A stretch of 64,000 nucleotides of DNA from contig NZ_CP091430.1 of NCBI RefSeq assembly GCF_024734895.1, positions 3,180,501 to 3,244,500 of the forward strand, read 5' to 3'. This DNA comes from Paenibacillus spongiae. Its GTDB lineage: Bacteria > Bacillota > Bacilli > Paenibacillales > Paenibacillaceae. Positions 43,578-51,514 of the stretch are shown here, piece after piece; position 1 is the first letter of the stretch; each line of letters starts with the position of its first letter. The notes below the pieces were generated by a model, which saw nothing but the letters and a program-made list of their open reading frames with translations, was not told where the DNA came from and did not search any database. The translations under genes and the position numbers were made by a program.

Positions 43578-44411
43578 ATGCGGACAACAAGAATAAATCC
43601 GGCCGCAATTGCGCTGCATATCGTACTGATCATCGGGGCATGCATCATGGCGGTGCCGTTCGTCTGGATGGCTCTAAGCGCGATGAAAGATTTATCGCAA
43701 GTGTTCGTCGTGCCGCCGAAATGGATTCCCGATCCGTTCGTATGGTCTAACTTTAAAGACTCGCTGACGGCACTTCCGTTCGGCCAAGCCTATATCAACA
43801 GCTTCTATATTAATATTATCGTTGTAGTCTCGCAGCTCATTACCTGCTCGATGGCGGCGTATGCGTTCGCCAAGATCCGCTTTCCGTTCCGTGAGCCGAT
43901 CTTTATCATGTTTCTGGCCACGATGATGGTTCCCGGTCAAGTGACCATTATTCCGCTCTACCTGATGATGAAGAACATCGGCTGGCTCGATTCGCATCTG
44001 GCGATCATAGTGCCGGCGTCGCTATTGAATGCGTTCGGCGTGTTTCTGCTCCGGCAGTTTTTCAGAGGCATACCGAAGGAGATGGAGGAGGCGGCAATCG
44101 TTGACGGCGCCGGGCGCTTTACGATCTATACGCGCGTCATGCTGCCGCTTATCAAACCGGCGCTGTCCGCACTCGGAATTTTCACCTTTCTCGGCATGTG
44201 GAACAGCTTCTTCTATCCGCTTATCTTCCTCAATACCCCTGAGAAGTTTACCGTTCCGATGATGCTGAACCTCTATCGCGGGATGTATGCGACGGATTGG
44301 ACGCTGATGATGGCGGGAGCTTCGATCGCGCTCATCCCCGTGCTCATTGTCTATATTATCGGGCAGCGTTATATTATTGAAGGCGTTACGCTCTCGGGAA
44401 TCAAAGGGTGA
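43578..44411 (+). CDS. Carbohydrate ABC transporter permease, UgpE/MalG type (module 2)
   Basis: Second membrane subunit of importer 2, 277 residues with six helices. The EAA loop is EMEEAAIVDGAGRFTIYTRVMLPLIKP, and it ends RYIIEGVTLSGIKG. Start ATG behind GGGAAGGGGAAG. Last gene of the operon; a copy of the 182-bp repeat palindrome and a bidirectional terminator follow. Confidence 0.93.
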   Translation: MRTTRINPAAIALHIVLIIGACIMAVPFVWMALSAMKDLSQVFVVPPKWIPDPFVWSNFKDSLTALPFGQAYINSFYINIIVVVSQLITCSMAAYAFAKIRFPFREPIFIMFLATMMVPGQVTIIPLYLMMKNIGWLDSHLAIIVPASLLNAFGVFLLRQFFRGIPKEMEEAAIVDGAGRFTIYTRVMLPLIKPALSALGIFTFLGMWNSFFYPLIFLNTPEKFTVPMMLNLYRGMYATDWTLMMAGASIALIPVLIVYIIGQRYIIEGVTLSGIKG

Positions 44412-44454
44412 GATCGATAACCACGAGGATAACGATTAAACCAGAACTGTGCAG

Positions 44455-44575
44455 TCGAATGATCTTCCGATCGCTGTTGTTCCCGGATTCCTTGAATAAT
44501 ATGAAGAGAGGTTGGATTCCGGGAACAAAGGCGAACGCTGACGCTTCTTCAGATTCATTCGACCTGCTCCTTTCT
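44455..44575 (+). repeat. Single copy of the palindromic repeat found in the 182-bp units
   Basis: CGCTGTTGTTCCCGGA on the left pairs with TCCGGGAACAAAGGCG on the right (14 of 16 bases) around a loop of about 35 bases. TGACGCTTCTTCAGATTCATTC follows, as in the 34.3-34.8 kb units. It lies directly after importer operon 2 and could stabilise its mRNA. Confidence 0.75.
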
Positions 44576-44621
44576 GGTGTAACCCATCATCCTTTTGGTG
44601 ATCGTAGCAGGGGACGAAATT

Positions 44622-44669
44622 AAAAATGGCTGAACAGGTTTTGTATAAACTTGTTCAACCATTTTTTTT
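44622..44669. terminator. Bidirectional terminator between importer 2 and the PhyH gene
   Basis: AAATGGCTGAACA pairs with TGTTCAACCATTT, with eight T on the plus strand and a shorter T-run on the minus strand. Confidence 0.88.
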
Positions 44670-44718
44670 GTTTTTCAATACATGGAGTCAATTTCGCATC
44701 TTAGTGTCGCTTGTGCGA

Positions 44719-45528
44719 TCACATGATGCGGAAGAGCTTGCGCTGCGCATCGGTGTACCGTGAGAGCGCTGCATCGGTTATGAATTGCGGCTCGTCCATG
44801 GTGGCGATATTTTGCGACATCATCCAGGCAGGCCCGTAACCGACATGAAGCGTCTTGCGTGTTCGTTCCGAGCGGTTGGTCAGTCCGCCATGGCGAAGAT
44901 GCTCCGTAAATAAGATGGCATCGCCCGCTTCGACCTCTAGGCCGATCATGCCGGGCTCGTTATCGGGGTTGCTGTCATACGGGGAACGCCGATTCGTCTT
45001 ATGTGTGCCGGGAACGACGCAGAAGGCGCCCTGCTCATTCGTAACCGGCTGCAGAAAATAAACCATGCGGACCATCATGCAGTCGATTCCGTTTTCATTA
45101 TAATTGTAACGGTATTTGTGATCGATAGGGCCTCCCATGTGCGTGCCGGACGCATTCCCTGTATAGCGGATCCGAATTTCCGAATTGTTAATGCGGATTG
45201 GACCTTGTACGATTCTTCGGATGTAGGCCATCGTTTTCTCATGATCGACTAGGCAATCAAACACCGGATCCGTGTTGAAAAAGTCTTCGATGACCAATGT
45301 TTTGCCTGAAGCTTGTTCGCCATAGGCGTGATAATTCATTTCCTCATTGTAATGATGCTCGGAGCCCCAGCAGCTTAGCTTGCGCGGCGGGAGGTGTACA
45401 TGCTTGGCTGCATGCGCTTCCAATTTGTCGACGGCCTTCAACATATCCGCGGCTTGCTCCGGGGTAATCAAGTTCTTGATCACCAGATAGCCGGACCGGT
45501 CGAACTCGTACTGTTCAATATCATTCAT
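44719..45528 (-). CDS. Phytanoyl-CoA dioxygenase (PhyH) family protein
   Basis: Non-haem Fe(II)/2-oxoglutarate-dependent oxygenase fold, 269 residues. It opens EFDRSGYLVIKNLITPEQA, typical of PhyH. The iron ligands are probably the His and Asp in GTHMGGPIDHKY and the distal His in LFTEHLRHGG, with the 2-oxoglutarate-binding Arg nearby (RTRKTLHVGYG). Bacterial members hydroxylate varied small molecules, and the substrate here is unknown. The gene follows the AraC-type regulator on the same strand (146 bp gap), which probably controls it. A second PhyH gene lies at 58.6 kb. Confidence 0.88.
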   Translation of the reverse strand: MNDIEQYEFDRSGYLVIKNLITPEQAADMLKAVDKLEAHAAKHVHLPPRKLSCWGSEHHYNEEMNYHAYGEQASGKTLVIEDFFNTDPVFDCLVDHEKTMAYIRRIVQGPIRINNSEIRIRYTGNASGTHMGGPIDHKYRYNYNENGIDCMMVRMVYFLQPVTNEQGAFCVVPGTHKTNRRSPYDSNPDNEPGMIGLEVEAGDAILFTEHLRHGGLTNRSERTRKTLHVGYGPAWMMSQNIATMDEPQFITDAALSRYTDAQRKLFRIM

Positions 45529-45673
45529 GAGTGTGCTGCCCCTCCTTTAAGTGCGGCCCGTTGGACCAGTCATACGTCCAGCATATAGGTGAAAGCGGCA
45601 GAAGTCTTTGCTTCAAACTATCCGTCTTTTGTCTGAAATGTTTCGAACAACTCTACAGATTGGCTTCGCTTCA

Positions 45674-46588
45674 CTATTCTACTTCTGCGGTGGCAGACGA
45701 ATGGACGAGTGAGCGATAAGCTCCCGGCGATGTGCCAACCTCGCGTTGAAACGAATGGTAGAAGGAGTGGATGCTGGCGAAGCCGGTCTCGTCTGCAATC
45801 GTCTTGATTGGTTTGTTCGTATACAAGAGCTCGATCTTGGCTCGTTCGATTCGCTGCTTCATTACATATTTGATCGGAGACAGCCGATATACATGACGAA
45901 AGCATTTGAGCAAATGCGACTTGCTCATCTGCGCGGCCCTTGCGACATCGTCCAACGTGATCGACTCGTGCAGCCGGGAATGAATGTAGGAGACCGCCTG
46001 CGCGAGATCTCTTTCATATGCGCCTTCGGAAGAATCCGAGGCGTTCTGATTCTCGGTTTGTCTCCACAGCAGCGCTAATAATTCCAGCATGGCGGATTTC
46101 GATTGGAGCAGCGCGATTGTGTTCGTTTGTCCGAATCGCTGAAGGATGCGCAGGAACAGCTGCTCGTAGGTGGCCGTTTCGATTAGCGGGATAGAAGAAG
46201 GCAAACCCGCGGCAGGCATCTGCAGATCATCCGGCAGGCTGTAGGGAAGCGGCGACCGCTGCGGCTCCCCCTGCTTCGGGTAGGGAGAAGGGACCGAGGC
46301 GCTGTCGTTCTGCTCGATGAGATCGAAATGAAGGTTGTACATATGAAACCGTGTTCCCGGGTTCGCTGAGAAGGAGAAGGTAACCGCGGGGCGGATCAGG
46401 AAGAGCGAGCCCGGCCGGATGATCATTCGCCTGGTTCCAACCATATATTCGCCTTCGCCTTCTTTAAAATAGTGAAGCGCATGATCAACGATGCGGGTCG
46501 GGCCAATCCGCATATTGTCCGCGGTATGAAAGTCGTGGGCGATCCGGATGTATGGAGATACCATCGATAAGGGGTGAATGTGGTTCAT
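45674..46588 (-). CDS. AraC-family transcriptional regulator
   Basis: A 304-residue regulator with an N-terminal cupin-like sensor domain (residues 10-120: HYFKEGEGEYMVG, LFLIRPAVTFSF) and a C-terminal AraC domain. The two HTH motifs are TLDDVARAAQMSKSHLLKCFRHVY and PIKTIADETGFASIHSFYHSFQREVGTSPGAYR. Start ATG 46588 with GGAG about 12 bp upstream. It lies directly before the PhyH gene on the same strand; regulators of this type sense a sugar or related compound and activate the adjacent gene. Confidence 0.9.
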   Translation of the reverse strand: MNHIHPLSMVSPYIRIAHDFHTADNMRIGPTRIVDHALHYFKEGEGEYMVGTRRMIIRPGSLFLIRPAVTFSFSANPGTRFHMYNLHFDLIEQNDSASVPSPYPKQGEPQRSPLPYSLPDDLQMPAAGLPSSIPLIETATYEQLFLRILQRFGQTNTIALLQSKSAMLELLALLWRQTENQNASDSSEGAYERDLAQAVSYIHSRLHESITLDDVARAAQMSKSHLLKCFRHVYRLSPIKYVMKQRIERAKIELLYTNKPIKTIADETGFASIHSFYHSFQREVGTSPGAYRSLVHSSATAEVE

Positions 46589-46899
46589 TATGGTAGAATG
46601 CTCCCATTAATAGATTCGAGACTCTCATGACAAGTGGATTACTTCCATTCTAAGCAGGAATATTCATGGGCAGCAATACATTTTTCACGAGAGTGGCAAG
46701 AATCTGCAACATTATGGATGTCAGGTTCGTAGATTCTATAAGTTTATGGAAGGTGCAGGGAAAACCCGCGTCATTCGAAACCTTAAATTTTACTAAAGGT
46801 GGTGCTTTCTTAGCCGTTGTGGAGTCATATGGGTATGCCGCGTTCATAGAATAATACGGTGATTGACGCCGAGGAGAAACAGGATAGGGGTGCTGAAAG
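46589..46899. other. Divergent intergenic region, nothing identified
   Basis: The region between the AraC gene (minus) and the transpeptidase gene (plus) must hold both promoters. I could not single out convincing promoter boxes or a known riboswitch. A 62-codon plus-strand frame at 46666 has no ribosome site. Confidence 0.4.
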
Positions 46900-47823
46900 T
46901 TGGGGAAGTCATGGAAACGTTGCATCATTGCAACACTCGCTTTTATGTTGTCGGGGATCGGTGTATTTGCAAGCGCAGCGAACGCTGCCAGTTCGAAGAC
47001 CGTGGATAGTCAGCTGATCGTGGTCAATAAGAAAACGAACCAGCTTGCTTTTTTCGAGGATGGTCAATTGGTCAAAACCTTCAGCGTGGGTACAGGGAAG
47101 ACGCCGGAGCTTACGCCGGAAGGGAAGTTTAAGATCGTTAACAAAATCAAGAACCGCCCTTACTATAAGGAAGGGATTCCAGGTGGAGATCCGAGTAACC
47201 CGCTGGGTGACCGCTGGATCGGATTGGACGTAAACGGAACGAAAGGAACGACCTACGCCATTCATGGGAACAATAATCCGAAATCGATCGGAAAATATGT
47301 AAGCGCAGGCTGTATTCGCATGCACAACGATTCCGTCCATTGGTTATTTGACCAAGTGAAAATAAATTCGTATGCCGTTGTCACCTCATCCAAGAAGTCG
47401 TTTGAACAAATTGCGGAGGATAACGGCTACCGAGTCGGCGCAAAGCCGTTCAACGGATCCGTCTACGTGAACGGCGCCCTGCAGCAATTGAAGAGCACGC
47501 CAATCCTGGTGGACTCCCGTATATTCATACCAATGAGAGAGTTGTTCGAGCTGCTCGGGGCAACCGTGGTTTGGGATAACAAGACGATGACGGTTACGGC
47601 CTACGCCGGAGATCGGATTATTGTTCATAAGCCGAAGACAAGTGTCGCAATCGTCAATGGGGAGAGCATAAGCATGACCGAATCCCGTTTCGATGGCAAT
47701 ACCGTGATGCTGCCCCTTAGGGATATATCCGCCTTATCTCAGTATGGCGTAGAATGGAACGGGGCAACGAATTCGATTTATCTAACCTCGGCTGCGCCTC
47801 AAGATACATTGGATGCATCTTGA
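46900..47823 (+). CDS. Secreted L,D-transpeptidase with copper-amine-oxidase-N-like domain
   Basis: A 307-residue exported enzyme that would form 3-3 crosslinks or attach proteins in peptidoglycan. Signal peptide at 1-33 (CIIATLAFMLSGIGVFASAANA). The YkuD domain covers about 38-165 with VNKKTNQLAFFEDGQ and the active site HGNNNPKSIG...SAGCIRMHN, where Cys and the His are present. Residues 185-300 (FNGSVYVNGALQQL, LVDSRIFIPMRELFELLGATVVWD, VMLPLRDIS) form a copper-amine-oxidase-N-like stalk domain, common in Paenibacillus surface proteins. TTG start behind AGGGGTG. Monocistronic with its own terminator. Confidence 0.92.
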   Translation: MGKSWKRCIIATLAFMLSGIGVFASAANAASSKTVDSQLIVVNKKTNQLAFFEDGQLVKTFSVGTGKTPELTPEGKFKIVNKIKNRPYYKEGIPGGDPSNPLGDRWIGLDVNGTKGTTYAIHGNNNPKSIGKYVSAGCIRMHNDSVHWLFDQVKINSYAVVTSSKKSFEQIAEDNGYRVGAKPFNGSVYVNGALQQLKSTPILVDSRIFIPMRELFELLGATVVWDNKTMTVTAYAGDRIIVHKPKTSVAIVNGESISMTESRFDGNTVMLPLRDISALSQYGVEWNGATNSIYLTSAAPQDTLDAS

Positions 47824-47842
47824 TTCAAGATGAATAGGTTTG

Positions 47843-47873
47843 TAAAAAGCTTGAGCAATCAAGCTTTTTTTTC
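47843..47873 (+). terminator. Terminator after the L,D-transpeptidase gene
   Basis: AAAAAGCTTGA pairs with TCAAGCTTTTT around GCAA, followed by further T. Confidence 0.92.
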
Positions 47874-47929
47874 TTGTATATTGTAATCGATTATCAGCGA
47901 ACTATCTTTGGAGTCGGTTCAAATCATGC

Positions 47930-47961
47930 TTGACGCTGACACTAATGTCATGGTTTATCAT
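47930..47961 (+). promoter_or_regulatory. MerR-type promoter with an elongated spacer
   Basis: TTGACG (47930) is followed after 19-20 bp by TTATCA/TATCAT. The spacer contains the dyad TGACA-CTAA-TGTCA. Spacers of 19-20 bp with a central dyad are the hallmark of MerR-regulated promoters. It lies 37 bp before the MerR gene, which fits autoregulation. Confidence 0.7.
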
Positions 47962-47997
47962 AACCATAAGCCATTCTCAACGACCCGGGGGATTGTT

Positions 47998-48363
47998 ATG
48001 AAAATCGGCGAATTATCACGCAAGACGGGCGTTAGCATCCGTTCACTGCGTTATTACGAGAAGCAGGGATTAATTACGCCTGAGCGCCTTACGAACGGGT
48101 ACCGGGATTTCAATCCGATTACCGTGAGTACGGTGCATACCATCAAATTGTATCTGAACCTCGGCCTATCGACCGAGCAGATCGCAGGTTTCCTGCACTG
48201 CGTGCTGCAGAATGAAGAGACCTTCTGCTCCGAGATCATGCCGGTCTATCGCCTGAAGCTGGCGGAGATCGAGCGGCAAATTGACGAGCTGAACCAGCTG
48301 AAAGCCAATCTGCTGGATCGCATAGCCTATGTGCAGAGGGACACGAAGACAGACCATGATTAG
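47998..48363 (+). CDS. MerR-family transcriptional regulator
   Basis: A 121-residue regulator. The N-terminal winged helix starts KIGELSRKTGVSIRSLRYYEKQGLITPERLTNGYR, the classical MerR motif. It is followed by a dimerisation helix (EIERQIDELNQLKANLLDRIAYVQ). Two Cys (FLHCVL, ETFCSEI) could be redox or metal sensors but do not form a known binding motif. ATG 47998 follows GGGGGAT; an earlier in-frame start lies upstream of the promoter. A thioredoxin-like gene follows 15 bp downstream, so redox control is a reasonable guess. Confidence 0.9.
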   Translation: MKIGELSRKTGVSIRSLRYYEKQGLITPERLTNGYRDFNPITVSTVHTIKLYLNLGLSTEQIAGFLHCVLQNEETFCSEIMPVYRLKLAEIERQIDELNQLKANLLDRIAYVQRDTKTDHD

Positions 48364-48378
48364 GAGGATGGCGAGAAG

Positions 48379-48699
48379 ATGTCGCTATTGAGAGCGGAAA
48401 GCAGCGATATGCTGCATGAACTGGTTCGGGAAGGTGTCGTGCTTGTCGATTATGATTCGATGTGGTGTCCGCCATGTAAAGTATTGGTGCCCATCTTGGA
48501 GGAGATCGGCCGGGAATTGACAGGCAAGGTAAGAATGGTGAAGGTGGACTGCGATGAATTGCCTGAATCCGCTGCTGAAGCGGGAGTGATGGGGACGCCG
48601 ACAGTTATCGTGTTTAAGGACGGGGAGCCTGTCGACAAGCTCGTAGGTCTGCGGCCCAAATCGCAATATATCGCTGTTCTTGAGAGGCATATAACATAG
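48379..48699 (+). CDS. Thioredoxin-family protein with CPPC active site
   Basis: A 106-residue single-domain thioredoxin fold: VVLVDYDSMWCPPCKVLVPILEEIG, VKVDCDELPE, GVMGTPTVIVFKDGEPV with the cis-Pro in GTPT. The active site is CPPC instead of the CGPC of thioredoxin, so its redox potential may differ. No signal peptide, so cytoplasmic. GAGGATGGCGAG lies before the ATG. It is cotranscribed with the MerR gene, which suggests expression induced by a thiol-reactive signal. Confidence 0.92.
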   Translation: MSLLRAESSDMLHELVREGVVLVDYDSMWCPPCKVLVPILEEIGRELTGKVRMVKVDCDELPESAAEAGVMGTPTVIVFKDGEPVDKLVGLRPKSQYIAVLERHIT

Positions 48700-48801
48700 C
48701 CCTCTAACTGCTGATTTACGTATGCAAAAGGTGTATGGTGAGCCGGGCATTTAGCACGAATCCACTGTTCGCCAGAAGGGAACCATCAATATTCGTTTAC
48801 G

Positions 48802-48835
48802 CTAAAAAGGATTCGCTGCGACGGATCCTTTTTTA
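48802..48835. terminator. Terminator between the thioredoxin gene and the second ger operon
   Basis: CTAAAAAGGATC-like arm pairs with GATCCTTTTTTAG; T-runs on both strands serve both convergent units. Confidence 0.88.
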
Positions 48836-48875
48836 GGCGAATGGCTTTTTTATTCAAGGAACGTGGTCAGCAACT

Positions 48876-50033
48876 TCAACCAGCCCGAAGTTTATATTTG
48901 CCTGAATGCAATAGATGAACAGTTACTTCAATTCGTTCCAACGAGTCTTTATCCAATAAGAACGACTCTCCACGGCGCGTATTACGCCACAATTTGGGAT
49001 TATACCGATATAGATGCTCAGTAAGGTTTAACACATCCGCCTTGATGCTCAGTCCCTTTTCATAGGTAGCCCTAATTTGTTTTTCAATTACTTTAGCGGA
49101 TTGTTCTTCAATATCTTTCTTGGAGAGGTCTCGTACCAGCTCATCCACATAAGCTTGGATTGATAGCTTAATAGTATAAAACGTCTTTCCATTTCGAAAA
49201 ACATATTCGATTTTGGGTTTCGGCTTTATCAATACAATCGCTGCATCAGGATGTGAATTATCCGGAATGTTAATCGGAGAGCGCATCAAATCTTTTTCAA
49301 TCCATCGATAACCCGAGAGGTCCTGTTCGGAAAGCCATCCTCTGACTTGATTGTTACTCATCAAATACGCGCCATTGATACTGAACATGGACTTCTTTTT
49401 CTTATCCTCGGTCCACGATTTACGATCAATGGAGAGCGAGGGAAGCAACACAGCACCTGCGGGTTCATCAATCAGAGACTTAAATTTGAAACTATACGTC
49501 GGTAATATATATGAGCGCTGGGAGTAACCCTGCGTGGGGTTGTCCATTATCGTTTCAAGCGGGGACAGATTTAGGTTCGATTTTTGCGAAAGTATATCCC
49601 GGATCGGTTCTTTCGTCCCGTAAACTAAGATGTTGTACCGTATTTCCCGGTAACGGTTGAGCATATCATACGCTTCTTTTATTACGTGTTCTCCCTTTTT
49701 CAAAAACCGTTCAGTTACGACAAGTGCCCTTACGTGCCCCCAGAATAATCTTAACTGTGAGGTAGTGTAAATGGAATTGAACGATTCGGTTAAGGTAAAA
49801 CCTTCTCCTTGTCCGATCCAAGTGGGTATATTTTTGCCAATTTCCACGGATTCCCCTTTGGCTACATTGGAAAAGTTAAGTACTTGAGCATAGGTAATAT
49901 ATTTTCCATTCTCGTAATCACACCCGATAGCAGTAACATAGGCCATGCTCTGTATATCCTTAGAATTCCAACACGCGGTCAACAGGAACAAGAAGGCGGC
50001 GCACATCAGCGCTAATTTCCCTTTTCTTCTCAT
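48876..50033 (-). CDS. Ger(x)C-type spore germination lipoprotein (second operon)
   Basis: C subunit of a second germinant receptor, 385 residues. Signal peptide with lipobox LTAC (KLALMCAAFLFLLTAC), then YVTAIGCDYENGKYITYAQV, FWGHVRALVVTERFL, YGTKEPIRDIL and the C-terminal ATYEKGLSIKADVLNLTEHLYR, matching the first Ger(x)C protein block by block. AAGGAGATGATAACC stands before the ATG, which overlaps the A gene stop (ATGA). Last gene of the minus-strand operon; the terminator at 48802 follows. Confidence 0.94.
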   Translation of the reverse strand: MRRKGKLALMCAAFLFLLTACWNSKDIQSMAYVTAIGCDYENGKYITYAQVLNFSNVAKGESVEIGKNIPTWIGQGEGFTLTESFNSIYTTSQLRLFWGHVRALVVTERFLKKGEHVIKEAYDMLNRYREIRYNILVYGTKEPIRDILSQKSNLNLSPLETIMDNPTQGYSQRSYILPTYSFKFKSLIDEPAGAVLLPSLSIDRKSWTEDKKKKSMFSINGAYLMSNNQVRGWLSEQDLSGYRWIEKDLMRSPINIPDNSHPDAAIVLIKPKPKIEYVFRNGKTFYTIKLSIQAYVDELVRDLSKKDIEEQSAKVIEKQIRATYEKGLSIKADVLNLTEHLYRYNPKLWRNTRRGESFLLDKDSLERIEVTVHLLHSGKYKLRAG

Positions 50034-51514
50034 TGGTTATCATCTCCTTGATGATCCGGGTCGATCGGATGTATCGCTTTCGGACGATATCGCATTTTAC
50101 TCCATGGAAGTCGCAAATATCCCCTCAAAATATCTCTCATGTAAGGGGGGGATAACGGGGCTAAATAAGGAACACCAAAGGACTTTAATCTGGACATATA
50201 AAACAACAGCAATATAATGCAGAGTATGAGCCCGTACATTCCAATAACCGAAGAAACGATAAAGATGGCAAGACGAAGGACGCTTAAAATGGTACTAAGC
50301 GTTTGATTGACTAACGTAACCCCCATTACAGCCGTTATTGCGCCAACAACGACGACGGAAGGAGATACGAGCCCAGACCGGATAGCGGCATCGCCGATGA
50401 CTAGCGCACCAATGACTGTTAAGGTTTGGCCGATTGAAGTGGGCAGACGTACGCCTGCCTCCCTAAAAATCTCTAGAAGCATGAGCAAAATGAACATCTC
50501 CATTTGGGCTGAAAAAGGAAGGCCGAGTCGGGACACTGATATAGTTGCCATCAACCGGAACGGTATTTGATCCTGATGGAATGCAGATAAGGCCACCCAG
50601 AAGCCAGGCAGCAATAAGGAAAGCCAAAAGCTAAGAACGCGAATCAACCGAGCGAATGAGACGTATTGAAAACTAAAATGCACATCTTCCGGTGACTTTA
50701 ATACGAGCCCAAAAGATGCCGGGCCAATTAAACACAAGGGATTACCGTCGATAATAATGACAAACCTTCCGGCTAACAAGCCGCTGACTGCATAATCCGG
50801 ACGTCCCGAGAAATCAAGTAACGGAAATAACGGGTATTTAACATCTGAAAGAGCTTCTTCGAGCTGATTAACGCTATATAAGCCATCTACATCAATTTTG
50901 TTTAAACGTGCCCGAACCTCTTTTAGAATGGTTGGCGACAAGATGTCACTGATGTATAATAAACCGACTTTCGTTCTTGTTCGTTTTCCAAGTATAAAGG
51001 ATTCGCAGCATAGGGAAGTGCTGCGAATTCGTTTCCGAATCAAGGCAATATTGGTCAGATAACTTTCCACGAAACCATCTTTTGGTCCTTTAATTGAAAT
51101 TTCGGTACTTGATTCTTCGGGCGAGCGATCCGGGCGATGACTCAAATTTAGCGAAAAAAGGGTATTAGTATTTAGGAACACCAGAACGAGGTCACCTTGG
51201 AAAACGGCATCAACGATATCCTCTTGTGTACCCCCTTTTTCGAAAGGAATAAGTGGTAAAGGGCCGACGGATTGTCCTAATACAAAAGATTCGAAACCAA
51301 CTTGATGGAAAACACGATTCAATTCAGGCTGTACGATCTTCACGATTAGGGAACTATCGCAAAGTCCTTCTGAGAAAATCAACATTAAATCAGATGATTT
51401 ATCCAGTCCTTGAAAATGAAATTTTTGGAGTTTTACGTCGGTCGAGGTATCGAATAATTGACGCAACTTTTGCTCCGACCAACTCGAACCAAGTTCTATA
51501 GTTTTTCTATTCAT
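50030..51514 (-). CDS. GerA-type spore germination protein (second operon)
   Basis: A subunit, 494 residues from ATG 51514 (MNRKTIELGSSWSEQ), which has AAGGGGGAAATACC upstream and overlaps the permease stop as ATGA; a longer frame upstream is not supported. Conserved blocks: SSTEISIKGPKDGFVESYLTN, PLFPLLDFSGRPDYAVSG, LPGFWVALSAFHQDQIPFRLM, LREAGVRLPTSIGQTLTVIGALVIGDAA. Four to five C-terminal membrane helices. Codon choice looks AT-richer than in the first ger operon, which suggests separate ancestry rather than recent duplication. Confidence 0.94.
   Translation of the reverse strand: MNRKTIELGSSWSEQKLRQLFDTSTDVKLQKFHFQGLDKSSDLMLIFSEGLCDSSLIVKIVQPELNRVFHQVGFESFVLGQSVGPLPLIPFEKGGTQEDIVDAVFQGDLVLVFLNTNTLFSLNLSHRPDRSPEESSTEISIKGPKDGFVESYLTNIALIRKRIRSTSLCCESFILGKRTRTKVGLLYISDILSPTILKEVRARLNKIDVDGLYSVNQLEEALSDVKYPLFPLLDFSGRPDYAVSGLLAGRFVIIIDGNPLCLIGPASFGLVLKSPEDVHFSFQYVSFARLIRVLSFWLSLLLPGFWVALSAFHQDQIPFRLMATISVSRLGLPFSAQMEMFILLMLLEIFREAGVRLPTSIGQTLTVIGALVIGDAAIRSGLVSPSVVVVGAITAVMGVTLVNQTLSTILSVLRLAIFIVSSVIGMYGLILCIILLLFYMSRLKSFGVPYLAPLSPPYMRDILRGYLRLPWSKMRYRPKAIHPIDPDHQGDDNQ

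Larger units (their letters stand above)
44412..44718. other. Intergenic region with a repeat copy and a terminator
   Basis: Contains the palindromic repeat copy at 44455-44575 and the terminator at 44622-44669. No gene is supported. Confidence 0.6.

Noticed and set aside
46589-46899. Possible riboswitch before the L,D-transpeptidase gene
   Set aside because: Cell-wall genes often have such leaders, but I could not match the conserved core of a known class in this sequence.
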